DNA of 64,000 nucleotides from JABMPJ01 sp964345005 (GTDB lineage: Bacteria; Verrucomicrobiota; Kiritimatiellia; UBA8416; JABMPJ01), in the NCBI GenBank assembly GCA_964345005.1, contig CAYFPQ010000003.1, forward strand, positions 51,409-115,408. The letters are read 5' to 3'. Both the position numbers and the translations under genes were made by a program. A model generated the notes under the pieces. The model searched no databases. It was not told the origin of the DNA and worked only from the letters and a program-made list of their open reading frames with translations. This document shows, piece after piece, positions 16,352-24,678 of this stretch (within the stretch, counting starts at the first letter, position 1; every line of letters begins with the position of its first letter).

Positions 16352-17356
16352 CTACTCGCTCGTCTCTTCGACCTCGATCGCTTCGAGCAGATCCGCGTCG
16401 AAGGTCATGCCCAGCCCGAGACCCAGGTCCACGAGCTTGCTCTTAATCTCGTTCAGCGACTTCTTGCCGAAGTTACGGTACTTAAGCATGTCGGCTTCAC
16501 TCTTCTGCGCCAGCTCACCCACCGTGGTGATGTTGGCATTATTCAGACAGTTGGCTGCCCGGACACTGAGCTCGATCTCGTTAACGCTCATGTTGAGCTT
16601 GGTACGCAGATCCTCGCGCTCCTCGTCAACCTGCGAATCGGCTTCTTCGAACTCAACCATCTTCTCGTCGTAGTTGACGAAGACGTCGAGGTGATGGCGC
16701 AGGATAGCCGACGCCATGGTCAGTGCATCATCCGGCCCCACGCGCCCGTCGGTCCAGACGTCGATACTGAGCTTATCGTAGTCGGTACGCTGGCCCACGC
16801 GCGTATTCTCGGTGGAGAAGTTCACGCGGCGAACAGGCGAGAAAACAGCGTCGATCGGAATGCGCCCGATCTCCTGCTCGCCATCCTGCGACCACTCGGC
16901 AGGATGGAAGCCGCGCCCGATCTTGACTTCCAGTTCCATCTCCAGCTTGCCGCCATCCGACAGCGTCGCGATATGCTGATCCGGGTTGAGCACCTCAACG
17001 GCTCCGCTCTCGGCGATCTCGGCGGCCGTGACTGCGCCAGGGCCCTTGGCCTTGATGACCAGCTTGCCGGGATCACGGGTATAGGCCTTGAGCAAGACCT
17101 GCTTCAAGTTCAGGATGATGTCCGTGACATCTTCCACAACGCCCGGCAGTGCGCAGAACTCATGATCGGCGCCCGCAATTTTGACTGAGANNNNNNNNNN
17201 CGAGGAGAGCAGGACACGACGCAGGGAGTTCCCGATCGTGCGGCCATAGCCAATCTCGAAGGGCTCTGCCACGTAGCTTGCGTATGTATCGGTCGCGCTG
17301 CTCTCGTCCTTGACGACGCAGCGGGGCATTTCAAATCGGCTTACACGTATAGGCAT
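16352..17356 (-). CDS. rpoA: RNA polymerase alpha subunit, interrupted by an assembly gap
   Basis: About 334 residues. The N-terminal dimerisation domain starts MPIRVSRFEMPRCV and includes IGNSLRRVLLSS. The C-terminal domain has LSVRAANCLNNANI and RNFGKKSLNEIK, the helix-hairpin-helix that binds UP elements and activators. Ten N bases at 17191-17200 fall right after LLSS. In alpha subunits seven residues normally lie between LLSS and the SVKI that follows here, whereas the record has room for four, so about nine bases are missing and the frame survives by chance. The gene lies between rpsD and rplQ as in other alpha operons. Confidence 0.95.
   Translation of the reverse strand: MPIRVSRFEMPRCVVKDESSATDTYASYVAEPFEIGYGRTIGNSLRRVLLSSXXXXSVKIAGADHEFCALPGVVEDVTDIILNLKQVLLKAYTRDPGKLVIKAKGPGAVTAAEIAESGAVEVLNPDQHIATLSDGGKLEMELEVKIGRGFHPAEWSQDGEQEIGRIPIDAVFSPVRRVNFSTENTRVGQRTDYDKLSIDVWTDGRVGPDDALTMASAILRHHLDVFVNYDEKMVEFEEADSQVDEEREDLRTKLNMSVNEIELSVRAANCLNNANITTVGELAQKSEADMLKYRNFGKKSLNEIKSKLVDLGLGLGMTFDADLLEAIEVEETSE
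17191..17200. other. Assembly gap (10 N) in rpoA
   Basis: Ten N bases of arbitrary length. Comparison with the conserved spacing in alpha subunits suggests about 19 real bases here. Confidence 0.95.
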
Positions 17357-17398
17357 GGTTTATTTATCCTTTCCAAGAGGTGCAAAGCGCTCGGTAAC

Positions 17399-18028
17399 TT
17401 ACTTCGAGTACAGCTCGACAACCAACTGTTCATCCACGATCGGCGCAATCTCATCGCGCGCGGGGATGCGCGTGTACTCACCCCGAAACTCACCCGCGTC
17501 CATACTCATCCAGGTCGGCACTTCGCGACTCTGGGCCAGCTCGAGGTTACGACGGGCTTCCTCGCGGCTGCGTTCACGGTTACGCACCGTGACCACGGAA
17601 CCGGCCTGCAGCACCATCGAGGGCACATTGGCCTTACGCCCGTTTACGAGCACATGGTTGTGCGAAACCATCTGGCGCGCCGCGCGCCGCGACGGGGCCA
17701 GTCCCAGGCGGTAGACAATGTTGTCCAGCCGCGATTCCAGCATCTGGAGCAGCAGCTCGCCGGTCACGCCTTTGCGTGCCGAGGCCCGCTCGAAGAACAG
17801 CCGGAACTGTTTCTCACGAAGTCCATACTGGTTGCGCAGACGCTGCTTCACGCGGAGCTGCGTACCATAGTCGGACATCTTGCGCGGACGGCGCTGATTG
17901 TGCATGCCGGGGGCCGGACGACCGACTTCAATCGGGCACTTGGCCATCGTGCAGCGTGCGCCCTTGAGGAACAATTTCATGCCCTCACGACGACATTTCT
18001 TACATGCGGGTCCTGTATACCTGCCCAT
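17399..18028 (-). CDS. rpsD: Ribosomal protein uS4
   Basis: 209 residues, starting MGRYTGPACKKCRREGMKLF with the S4 block QLRVKQRLRNQYGLREKQF and the S4 RNA-binding domain LESRLDNIVYRLGLAPSRR. S4 starts 30S assembly on 16S rRNA and in many bacteria represses its own operon. The N-terminus has a CKKC pair, but only part of a zinc-site pattern is seen. Its ATG shares one base with the rpsK stop (TAATG), so the two are coupled. Confidence 0.97.
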   Translation of the reverse strand: MGRYTGPACKKCRREGMKLFLKGARCTMAKCPIEVGRPAPGMHNQRRPRKMSDYGTQLRVKQRLRNQYGLREKQFRLFFERASARKGVTGELLLQMLESRLDNIVYRLGLAPSRRAARQMVSHNHVLVNGRKANVPSMVLQAGSVVTVRNRERSREEARRNLELAQSREVPTWMSMDAGEFRGEYTRIPARDEIAPIVDEQLVVELYSK

Positions 18029-18681
18029 TAGACTCTCCTCCGCTTCCGCTGACGGCAGCCGTTGTGGGGCATCGGCGTTACGTCCTTAATAAGCGTCACC
18101 ACCAGCCCGGAAGTCTGCAGCGCGCGGATGGCAGACTCACGGCCCGACCCGGCGCCCTGTACGTGTACCTCTACTTCGTGCATGCCCTTCGCCACGGCCT
18201 GGCGTGCGGCATCCTGCCCCACCATCGTTGCGGCGAAGGCCGTGCTCTTACGCGAGCCCTTGAAACCGGCACGTCCGGCGCTCGACCAGGAGATCACGCC
18301 ACCGCGCGTATCCGAGATCGAAACCAGCGTATTGTTGAAGGTCGCCCGGATGTGCGCGATGCCCACGCTGGCGCCCATACGACGGCGCTTGGCCTGCTCA
18401 GGAGCCGGCGCGGCGGGTTCCTCGGAGGATTCCGTTGCCCCTTCGACAGGCTCAGGGCTGGCGGGTACTTCTTCAGCCGCAGCTTCTGCAGCCGCTTCGA
18501 CTGGCTCAGAGCCAGCTGGTGCGTCCTCAACAACGGCTTCAGCCCCTTCGACGGGCTCAGGGCTAGCAGGGGTTTCCGTCTGCCCGGATGTCTCCGTCTC
18601 CACGACCTGCTTCTCCGTTGTCTCGGCTGCCTCGGCGCTTTCGGGCGCCTCGGGAGGTGTCATGTCTTTTTCTTCAGCCAT
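18028..18681 (-). CDS. rpsK: Ribosomal protein uS11 with long repeat-containing N-terminal extension
   Basis: 217 residues from ATG 18681, against about 129 in typical S11. The conserved part begins near residue 101 (GASVGIAHIRATFNNTLVSI) and ends with the usual RNGCRQ-like HNGCRQRKRRRV. The first 100 residues are a Glu/Pro/Ala-rich tail with no fold visible. It contains PASPEPVEGA twice and the diverged PAGSEPVEAA, which are translations of a dispersed DNA repeat (18438-18570). A TTG at 18702 directly after the rpsM stop would add seven residues. S11 sits in the 30S platform, where an acidic extension could reach the solvent side. Confidence 0.95.
   Translation of the reverse strand: MAEEKDMTPPEAPESAEAAETTEKQVVETETSGQTETPASPEPVEGAEAVVEDAPAGSEPVEAAAEAAAEEVPASPEPVEGATESSEEPAAPAPEQAKRRRMGASVGIAHIRATFNNTLVSISDTRGGVISWSSAGRAGFKGSRKSTAFAATMVGQDAARQAVAKGMHEVEVHVQGAGSGRESAIRALQTSGLVVTLIKDVTPMPHNGCRQRKRRRV
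18438..18570. repeat. Three in-frame copies of the CCCCTTCGACAGGCTCAGGG repeat in rpsK
   Basis: Copies are at 18438-18467, 18491-18521 (diverged) and 18543-18570. All read in the same frame on the minus strand as (S/G)SEPVE-type or SPEPVEG peptides. A related copy is in rplR at 23121-23147. Confidence 0.85.
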
Positions 18682-18702
18682 AATACTTTCTCTGTTGTTC
18701 AA

Positions 18703-19101
18703 CTACTTCTGTTTTGCGGCCGCACGCGCTTCCTTACCCCGGATGGCACCCACCGTACGGCGCGGACCTTTGCGGGTGCGCGCGTTGGTGCTGGTCCGCT
18801 GACCTCTCACCGGCAACCCACGCCGGTGCCGCAGGCCGCGGTAGCTTCCAATACTGATCAGGCGGCGAACATTCTGTGACGTCTCGCGGCGCAGGTCACC
18901 CTCGACGCGGTAGCGTGTCTGGATCACGCCCAGCAGGCTACGTAGCTCTTCAGGGGTCAAATCGTCGGCCTTCTTGCCCGGATCGATCTTGGCTTCCTCG
19001 AGAATCGCCTTCGAACGGGCCGGCCCGACTCCATGTATGTAGCGTAGCGAATACTCGATGCGCTTCTGGCCCGGAATATCAACACCTAGTAATCTCGGCA
19101 T
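18703..19101 (-). CDS. rpsM: Ribosomal protein uS13
   Basis: 132 residues, MPRLLGVDIPGQKRIEYSLR, then YIHGVGPARSKAIL and the basic tail SYRGLRHRRGLPVRGQRT. S13 contacts tRNA in the P site and bridges to the 50S subunit. It follows rpmJ by 23 bases and is directly followed by rpsK. Confidence 0.97.
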   Translation of the reverse strand: MPRLLGVDIPGQKRIEYSLRYIHGVGPARSKAILEEAKIDPGKKADDLTPEELRSLLGVIQTRYRVEGDLRRETSQNVRRLISIGSYRGLRHRRGLPVRGQRTSTNARTRKGPRRTVGAIRGKEARAAAKQK

Positions 19102-19124
19102 GGTCTCACCTTTCCCGTCTTCGC

Positions 19125-19238
19125 CTAGCCCTGACGCTGTTTGTGGCGCGGATTCGTGCAGATGACACGCACGACGCCCTTACGCCGAATCACCTTGCAG
19201 CGTTCACAAATTCTTCTGACTGAACTACGTACTTTCAC
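19125..19238 (-). CDS. rpmJ: Ribosomal protein bL36
   Basis: 37 residues from GTG 19238: MKVRSSVRRICERCKVIRRK, then GVVRVICTNPRHKQRQG. The zinc ligands Cys11, Cys14, Cys27 and His32 are all present. AGGGA lies about eight bases before the start. It sits between map and rpsM, its usual place; infA, often found here too, is absent. Confidence 0.95.
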   Translation of the reverse strand: MKVRSSVRRICERCKVIRRKGVVRVICTNPRHKQRQG

Positions 19239-19313
19239 GCCACGTCCCTGCCTTCCCGCAAAAAACTGCGTAGGGTAGAATAACCGACCCCCTCAAGTCC
19301 ACCAAAAAAAGCG

Positions 19314-20066
19314 CTATTCCGGCCCCAACGTCAGTATCTCGGCCTCTCCATCGCACACCGCAACGGTGTGCTCAAAATGAGCCGAGGGGCGTCCGCTTCG
19401 CGTCAATACGGTCCACCCGTCTGTCTGAACGTCTACTCCAGCGGTGCCGATGTTCAGCATCGGCTCAATTGCCATCGTCGTTCCTGTTTTCAGCCGCGGA
19501 CCCCTCCCCGGTTTCCCGAAGTTTGGCACCTGCGGATCCTCGTGCATGGTACTTCCTATGCCATGCCCCACAAAATCCCGTACCACGAACAGCCCGGCCT
19601 CCAAGGCCGTCTGCTCAATGGCATGCGACACGTTCGAAAGCCGCGCCCCGGCACACGCCTCGGCAATGCCCGCGTAGAGCGCCCGCTCGGCCACCTTCAC
19701 GAGGTTAATCACCTCGCGATCGGTAACCCCCACCATCACGGTGGTCGCCGTGTCGCCAATATAGCCGTCGAAGCGAACCCCGACATCTATACTCACCACG
19801 TCGCCAATCTGTATCTCGCGCGGCCCCGGAATGCCGTGCACGACTTCGTCGTTCACCGACACACATATCTGCCCTGGGTAACCGCGGTATCCCAGGAAGG
19901 CGCTTTTGCCACCCAACTCTCGGATCCGCTTCCCCGCGAAATCACTCAACTCCTCCGTCGTAACGCCCGGTGCCACCATCGCGGCAACTTCGTCGCGCAC
20001 CTGTGCGGCCTTCCGGCCACTCACACGCATCTTCTCGATCTCCGCAGGCGTCTTGACGATGATCAT
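19314..20066 (-). CDS. map: Methionine aminopeptidase, type I
   Basis: 250 residues. It removes the initiator Met from new proteins using two metal ions. Ligands are seen in IDVGVRFDGYIGDTATT (both Asp), GHGIGSTMHEDPQ (His) and MAIEPML and the C-terminal EHTVAV (both Glu). Its ATG overlaps the adk stop by four bases (ATGA). The order secY-adk-map-rpmJ is the ancestral spc/alpha arrangement. Confidence 0.96.
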   Translation of the reverse strand: MIIVKTPAEIEKMRVSGRKAAQVRDEVAAMVAPGVTTEELSDFAGKRIRELGGKSAFLGYRGYPGQICVSVNDEVVHGIPGPREIQIGDVVSIDVGVRFDGYIGDTATTVMVGVTDREVINLVKVAERALYAGIAEACAGARLSNVSHAIEQTALEAGLFVVRDFVGHGIGSTMHEDPQVPNFGKPGRGPRLKTGTTMAIEPMLNIGTAGVDVQTDGWTVLTRSGRPSAHFEHTVAVCDGEAEILTLGPE

Positions 20067-20722
20067 GCGCTAGCGGACTGTAGCTTTCCCTCAATCTCGG
20101 CCATCAGCGAATCGACGCCCTGGTCGGAATCGAGGCTGACCAACAGTCCCTTCTCCTCGTATCGCGAAATCAAACTCTCGGTCTGACGGTTGTACACATC
20201 GAGACGGTTAGCGATCGTCTCTTCGTTGTCATCCTTACGCTGATACAAATCTCCCCCACATGCATCACACACGCCCTCAACCTTGGGCGGAATATTGATG
20301 ACATGGAAACTGGCTCCGCAATCCCTGCAAACCCGGCGGCCGGTCAACCGCTGGATAATCACGTCGCGCGGCGTGGCCAGGTAGAAAACAAAATCGATCT
20401 TGCTGCCGCGCGCCAGCAGACTCTCGTCCAGCAGGTCGGCCTGTGCGAGCGTACGGGGGAACCCGTCAAACAGGTAAGCGGCTTCCGGGTCGCCCGCTTC
20501 GAGGCGCTTCTCGACGATGCGGATAATGACTTCATCCGGCACCAGCTCGCCGCGCTTCATGTACCCTTCGGCTTCCTGGCCGACATCGGTGCCGTTCGCC
20601 ACTTCTTCACGGAGCATGTCACCGGTCGCGAAATGGACATACCCGCCCCGATCACCACGCAGGCGCTCGGCTACGGTACCCTTACCCGACCCTGGCGGTC
20701 CCAACAGAACAACAACCTTCAT
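20063..20722 (-). CDS. adk: Adenylate kinase, zinc-LID type
   Basis: 219 residues, the long form. The P-loop is GPPGSGKGT (residues 7-15), and the NMP site includes FATGDMLREE and DGFPRTLAQ. The LID domain (about 126-165) carries CRDCG and CDACGG, four cysteines that would bind zinc. It interconverts AMP, ADP and ATP. It lies 56 bases after secY and is translationally coupled to map. Confidence 0.96.
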   Translation of the reverse strand: MKVVVLLGPPGSGKGTVAERLRGDRGGYVHFATGDMLREEVANGTDVGQEAEGYMKRGELVPDEVIIRIVEKRLEAGDPEAAYLFDGFPRTLAQADLLDESLLARGSKIDFVFYLATPRDVIIQRLTGRRVCRDCGASFHVINIPPKVEGVCDACGGDLYQRKDDNEETIANRLDVYNRQTESLISRYEEKGLLVSLDSDQGVDSLMAEIEGKLQSASA

Positions 20723-20778
20723 AGAAAAACGCCTCTATCCGCTACTGCTTTCCGAATCCTGACTGCTGAATTCCGACC

Positions 20779-22131
20779 CTACCGTCGGCTGCGTAGCTTC
20801 CCTTTCTTCAGAAAACCATCGTAATGGCGCATCAACAGGTGCGACTCCACCTGGCGCATCGTATCCAACGCCACCCCCACAATGATCAGGAGACTGGTTC
20901 CTCCGAGGAACGAGGCCACGAGGAACGGAATATTGAACTGCTTGTGCAGAATCGAGGGCAGCACGGCGATGACCGTCAGACCGATCGCGCCGATCAGCGT
21001 GATACGCGTCATGGTCTTGTCCAGAAACTCAGCCGTCGGGCGCCCGGGACGAATGCCGGGCACGTAGCCGCCGTTGCGCTTCAGGTCGTCCGCGATCTGC
21101 AACGGGTTGAACTGGGTAGCGACCCAGAAGTACGAGAAGAAGAGAATCAGGATCGCGTAGACCACGATGTAGAGCGGTTCCCCCATCTGCAACGCGGCAT
21201 GCAATGTCTTGGTGGCATGCAGATCGATCTTGCCAATCAGCGCCGTCGGGAATGCCAGCATCGCGCCGGCGAAGATGATGGGCATCACGCCAGAGTAGTT
21301 CACGCGCAGCGGCATGTAGGTGTTCTGGCCGCCGTAAACCTTGCGCCCCACGACACGCTTGGCTGTGTGAATCGGGATCTTGCGCTGCCCCTGGGTCAGT
21401 GCAATGGTCCCGGCCACCACGAGGAAGAACAGGAGGGAGAGCCCGATCAGGTGGAACACCGAGAAACGGGCCATGCCGTCGACACGCTTGAACATGCCGG
21501 CCATCATATAGACCGCCATCGGCAGGCGGCTCACGATATTCACGGTGATGATAAGCGAAATGCCGTTGCCAATCCCACGTTCGGTGATCTGCTCTCCCAG
21601 CCACATGATCAACATCGTACCGGTGGTCATCGTGATGATCGTCATCAGGATAAACGGCAGTCCAGGGTTCTGCACCAAAACCACGCCGCGGCCCATGCCA
21701 AGGGCGCCCGGGTTCTGCAGAGTCAGCGCCAAGAAGAGCGACTGCACCACGCAGATAACCAGCGCCAGGTAGCGAGTGTACTGCGTCAGCTTCTGGCGGC
21801 CGGCATCGCCCTCGCGAGCCAGGCGCTCAAGCGCCGGAACGATGGCGGTCATGAGCTGCAGAATGATCGAGGCGCTGATGTAGGGCCAGATACTGAGTGC
21901 GCCCACGGCACACTTGCTGAGAGCACCGCCGCTAAACAGGTCGATCCACCCCATGAATCCACCGCCGGCGGTGGTCTGTATGTTCCTGATCGCGGCCTGC
22001 AATGCCGCGGCATCCACGCCCGGCGTCGGCACGCTCGTTACGATCCGGCAGATAGCAATCAGGCCGGCCGTAAAGAGAATCCGATTCCTCAGCTCCGGAA
22101 TCTTGAAGGAATTGGTGAATGCCGACAGCAT
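20779..22131 (-). CDS. secY: Preprotein translocase subunit SecY
   Basis: 450 residues with about ten hydrophobic segments, starting LRNRILFTAGLIAICRI. It forms the Sec channel with SecE (encoded at 45255 in the same superoperon). The plug region follows in IDLFSGGALSKCAVGALSIW. The tail is basic (HYDGFLKKGKLRSRR). It lies 12 bases after rplO. Confidence 0.97.
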   Translation of the reverse strand: MLSAFTNSFKIPELRNRILFTAGLIAICRIVTSVPTPGVDAAALQAAIRNIQTTAGGGFMGWIDLFSGGALSKCAVGALSIWPYISASIILQLMTAIVPALERLAREGDAGRQKLTQYTRYLALVICVVQSLFLALTLQNPGALGMGRGVVLVQNPGLPFILMTIITMTTGTMLIMWLGEQITERGIGNGISLIITVNIVSRLPMAVYMMAGMFKRVDGMARFSVFHLIGLSLLFFLVVAGTIALTQGQRKIPIHTAKRVVGRKVYGGQNTYMPLRVNYSGVMPIIFAGAMLAFPTALIGKIDLHATKTLHAALQMGEPLYIVVYAILILFFSYFWVATQFNPLQIADDLKRNGGYVPGIRPGRPTAEFLDKTMTRITLIGAIGLTVIAVLPSILHKQFNIPFLVASFLGGTSLLIIVGVALDTMRQVESHLLMRHYDGFLKKGKLRSRR

Positions 22132-22143
22132 AGTTGCTCCCGA

Positions 22144-22580
22144 TTAAGCTTCGTTACAGGTTCCGCCCGCCGCTTCGATCTTCGACCGGGCCGATGCGCT
22201 GAACGCGTGAGCCGTCACACTGAGCTTGCGATCCAGCTCGCCCACGCCCAGAATCTTGACCCCATCGCACTTGCCATTGGCCAGTCCCGCCGCTTTCAGT
22301 GTTTCGGGCGTTACTTCGCTGCCCGCATCGAATGCGTTGAGTGCGCTTACGTTGATACCTATATACTCGGTCCGAGCCGGGTTCTTGAAGCCGCGCTTGG
22401 GCAAACGACGAATCAGCCGCATCTGGCCGCCCTCGAATCCGGCCTTATGCTTGGTGCCCTTACCATCTGGCCCTTGTGCCCCTTGCCACAGGTTTTGCCC
22501 GTGCCGGAGCCCATACCACGGCCCACACGCTTGCGGCGATGCTTCGAACCGGCTGTTGTACTCAGTGTATGCAGATCCAT
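22144..22580 (-). CDS. rplO: Ribosomal protein uL15, frameshifted in this record
   Basis: From ATG 22580 the frame reads MDLHTLSTTAGSKHRRKRVG, then GRGMGSGTGKTCGKGHKGQM, a perfect L15 start. Downstream coding resumes in another frame with GTKHKAGFEGGQMRLIRRLP and runs to 22144. The switch is at about 22453-22468. The span is 437 bases, one short of a multiple of three, so a single missing base near the AAGGG run explains it. L15 is normally required for growth, so a sequencing or assembly error is more likely than a broken gene. rpmD is not present between rpsE and this gene. Confidence 0.93.
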
Positions 22581-22591
22581 GTTCAAACCCC

Positions 22592-23080
22592 TTACGCTTT
22601 GCCACGCATAGCCAGCACATCTTTGCGCGACTTGAGCTGATTCAGCGCCGCGAACGTGGCTTTTACCACGTTAAGCTGATTGCTGCTGCCCAGCGACTTA
22701 CCCAGCACATCACGCACGCCAGCCATCTCGAGCACCGCGCGCATGCCGCCGCCGGCAATCACGCCCGTACCGGGCGAAGCCGGACGTAGCAGTACCTGCC
22801 CGCCATCGCACACACCGGTGACTTCGTGCGGGATCGTACGATCCCGCATCGTTATGTTCACCAGCGACTTGCGGGCGATCTCGCCGCCCTTGCGGATGGC
22901 GTCGGCCACTTCGTTGGCCTTACCGAAACCGTAGCCCACGAGGCCATCGCGGTTGCCCACGACTACCACGGCGCTGAAACTGAAATTACGTCCGCCCTTC
23001 ACTACCTTGGAGCAGCGGTTTACAAAGACCACCCGCTCTTCGAACTCGGGCTGGCTGTCGTTCTTGTCCCATTCAGGCAT
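22592..23080 (-). CDS. rpsE: Ribosomal protein uS5
   Basis: 162 residues with EERVVFVNRCSKVVKGGRNF, the VGNRDGLVGYGFGKANEV double-stranded RNA-binding part and LLRPASPGTGVIAGGGMRAV. S5 lies at the mRNA entry and affects accuracy. It starts two bases after rplR and is followed after 11 bases by rplO. Confidence 0.97.
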   Translation of the reverse strand: MPEWDKNDSQPEFEERVVFVNRCSKVVKGGRNFSFSAVVVVGNRDGLVGYGFGKANEVADAIRKGGEIARKSLVNITMRDRTIPHEVTGVCDGGQVLLRPASPGTGVIAGGGMRAVLEMAGVRDVLGKSLGSSNQLNVVKATFAALNQLKSRKDVLAMRGKA

Positions 23081-23082
23081 GG

Positions 23083-23502
23083 TTACTTATCCTCCTCGCC
23101 GGCTTCCTCAGGTGCGGCTGCCCCTTCGAGTGGCTCAGGGCTGGCCGCTGGCGCTGCGGCGTCCCCGATCGAGAGTCCGCTGGCCACGGCTGCATCCACA
23201 ACCGCCTTGACCCGACCATGAAACGGGAAGCCGCCCCGGTCGACTACGACCTGCTTGACACCCCTCGCCTCGGCCAACTCGGCAATCCTACGCCCCAAGT
23301 CCTCGGCCGCCGCCACGTTCTTGCGTCCGCCGGCTCGAGCCGATACCAGGGTCACACCATTCTCGTCGTCGATCAGCTGCACCTGCAGGCTGGAAACCGA
23401 CTTGAAAATCGCCATGCGCGGACGTTCCTCGCTCCCGCTGATCTTGCGCCGCACACGGCGGTGGCGGGCCACTCGATAATCGGTTCTCGTCTTAAGCTGC
23501 AT
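23083..23502 (-). CDS. rplR: Ribosomal protein uL18 with C-terminal extension
   Basis: 139 residues. The core runs from RVARHRRVRRKISGSEERPR to FHGRVKAVVDAAVASGL, where most L18 proteins end. The final 24 residues are Ala/Glu-rich and contain AASPEPLEGAA, encoded by a copy of the dispersed repeat also found in rpsK. L18 binds 5S rRNA. It lies between rplF and rpsE. Confidence 0.96.
   Translation of the reverse strand: MQLKTRTDYRVARHRRVRRKISGSEERPRMAIFKSVSSLQVQLIDDENGVTLVSARAGGRKNVAAAEDLGRRIAELAEARGVKQVVVDRGGFPFHGRVKAVVDAAVASGLSIGDAAAPAASPEPLEGAAAPEEAGEEDK
23121..23147. repeat. CCCCTTCGAGTGGCTCAGGG repeat in the 3' end of rplR
   Basis: It differs from the rpsK copies at a few positions and lies in the same protein frame (SPEPLEG). 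Confidence 0.8.
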
Positions 23503-23514
23503 TGTCCAATTCCT

Positions 23515-24054
23515 CTATGCGACCGTCTTGCCGACCTTGCGCCGGATCCGCTCGCCCTTGTACTGCACACCCTTGCCCTTGTAAGGCTCTGCGGGGCGGA
23601 ACCTGCGGATACGCGCGGCAGCATCGCCCACCATCTGCTTGTCGGCGCCGCTCACCGTGATGATCGTACCGTTGTCGTTAACCGACAGGCTCACGCCGTC
23701 CTTGGCCGTGTAGACGACCGGACTGGAAAGCCCCACCGACATGTTCAACGTCTGCCCCTGCACCGAAGCGCGGTATCCCACTCCCGAGATCTCGAGTTGC
23801 TTCTCGAAACCCTTCGCAACACCCTCGATCGCGTTGGCGATCAAGCTGCGGACCAGCCCGTGCAGGCTTTTCTGCTCGCGGTGGTCGCTCGAACGCGTAA
23901 CGGCAACTTCGTTGTCCGCGACGGACACGTCGATGCCATCGGCCATGTCAACCGTCAGCTCGCCCTTCGCGCCCTTGACGATGACCTGCCGGCCGTCCAC
24001 GCGGACCTCGACACCCGCCAGTACATCAATTGGTTTTTGTCCTATCCTCGACAT
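23515..24054 (-). CDS. rplF: Ribosomal protein uL6
   Basis: 179 residues starting MSRIGQKPIDVL. Two L6 folds are visible, the second with the motif RRFRPAEPYKGKGVQYKGE near the end. L6 lies by the factor-binding centre of the 50S subunit. Spacing is 27 bases from rpsH and 12 to rplR. Confidence 0.97.
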   Translation of the reverse strand: MSRIGQKPIDVLAGVEVRVDGRQVIVKGAKGELTVDMADGIDVSVADNEVAVTRSSDHREQKSLHGLVRSLIANAIEGVAKGFEKQLEISGVGYRASVQGQTLNMSVGLSSPVVYTAKDGVSLSVNDNGTIITVSGADKQMVGDAAARIRRFRPAEPYKGKGVQYKGERIRRKVGKTVA

Positions 24055-24081
24055 CGTGCACTCCTCACCTACATGCCACGG

Positions 24082-24477
24082 TTACCAGACCGAGCACAGC
24101 ACCTCACCGCCGACGTTCTGGCCGCGGGCCTCGCTATCGGTCAGAACACCCGATGACGTGCTCAGCACGGCAATGCCCTGCCCGCCCAGTACGCGCGGCA
24201 CCTTGGCCGCCACCACGTACCGGCGCAGTCCCGGACGACTTTCGCGTTTCAGTCCGCGAATAACCGGCTCATGCTCTTCCGTGTACTTCAAATTCAGTTT
24301 CAGGCTCTTCTTGGCTCCGCCTTCGACGGCGTAATCAGAGATAAACCCCTCGCGCTTAAGCACCTGCGCGATCTCGTCTTTCAGGCGAGAGTGCGGCATC
24401 TCAACCGCCTCGTGGCCTGCCTTATGCGCGTTGCGAATGCGCGTCAACATATCGGCAATGGGATCCGACCAACTCAT
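24082..24477 (-). CDS. rpsH: Ribosomal protein uS8
   Basis: 131 residues, MSWSDPIADMLTRIRNAHKA to the typical end GGEVLCSVW, with VLSTSSGVLTDSEAR. S8 binds the central domain of 16S rRNA and in E. coli represses the spc operon; whether it does so here is not visible. Confidence 0.97.
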   Translation of the reverse strand: MSWSDPIADMLTRIRNAHKAGHEAVEMPHSRLKDEIAQVLKREGFISDYAVEGGAKKSLKLNLKYTEEHEPVIRGLKRESRPGLRRYVVAAKVPRVLGGQGIAVLSTSSGVLTDSEARGQNVGGEVLCSVW

Positions 24478-24492
24478 CTTCTCTCCTTCGTC

Positions 24493-24678
24493 CTACCAGC
24501 TTGCCTTCGTGACACCGGGAATCTGTCCCGACGTGGCCAATTCCCGGAAACAGAGCCGGCACAACTTGAACTTGCGCATGTACGCACGCGGCCGCCCACA
24601 GCGAACACAACGGTTGTAGCGACGAACCTTGAACTTCGGTTCACGCGCAGCCTTGGCAATAAGCGATGTCTTAGCCAA
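24493..24678 (-). CDS. rpsN: Ribosomal protein uS14, zinc-binding type
   Basis: 61 residues from TTG 24678, with AGGAG six bases before it. The sequence LAKTSLIAKAAREPKFKVRR leads into RCVRCGRPRAY and KLCRLCFRELA, two CxxC pairs forming the zinc site of the short S14 form. The start overlaps the rplE stop by eight bases, which supports coupling and this TTG; the longer open frame to 24771 lies inside rplE. Confidence 0.95.
   Translation of the reverse strand: MAKTSLIAKAAREPKFKVRRYNRCVRCGRPRAYMRKFKLCRLCFRELATSGQIPGVTKASW

Noticed and set aside
22580..22592. L30 (rpmD) between rpsE and rplO
   Set aside because: Only 11 bases separate the genes, so there is no room for it.
20824..22611. 595-residue plus frame opposite secY and rplO
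   Set aside because: Antisense of conserved genes with no recognisable protein features.
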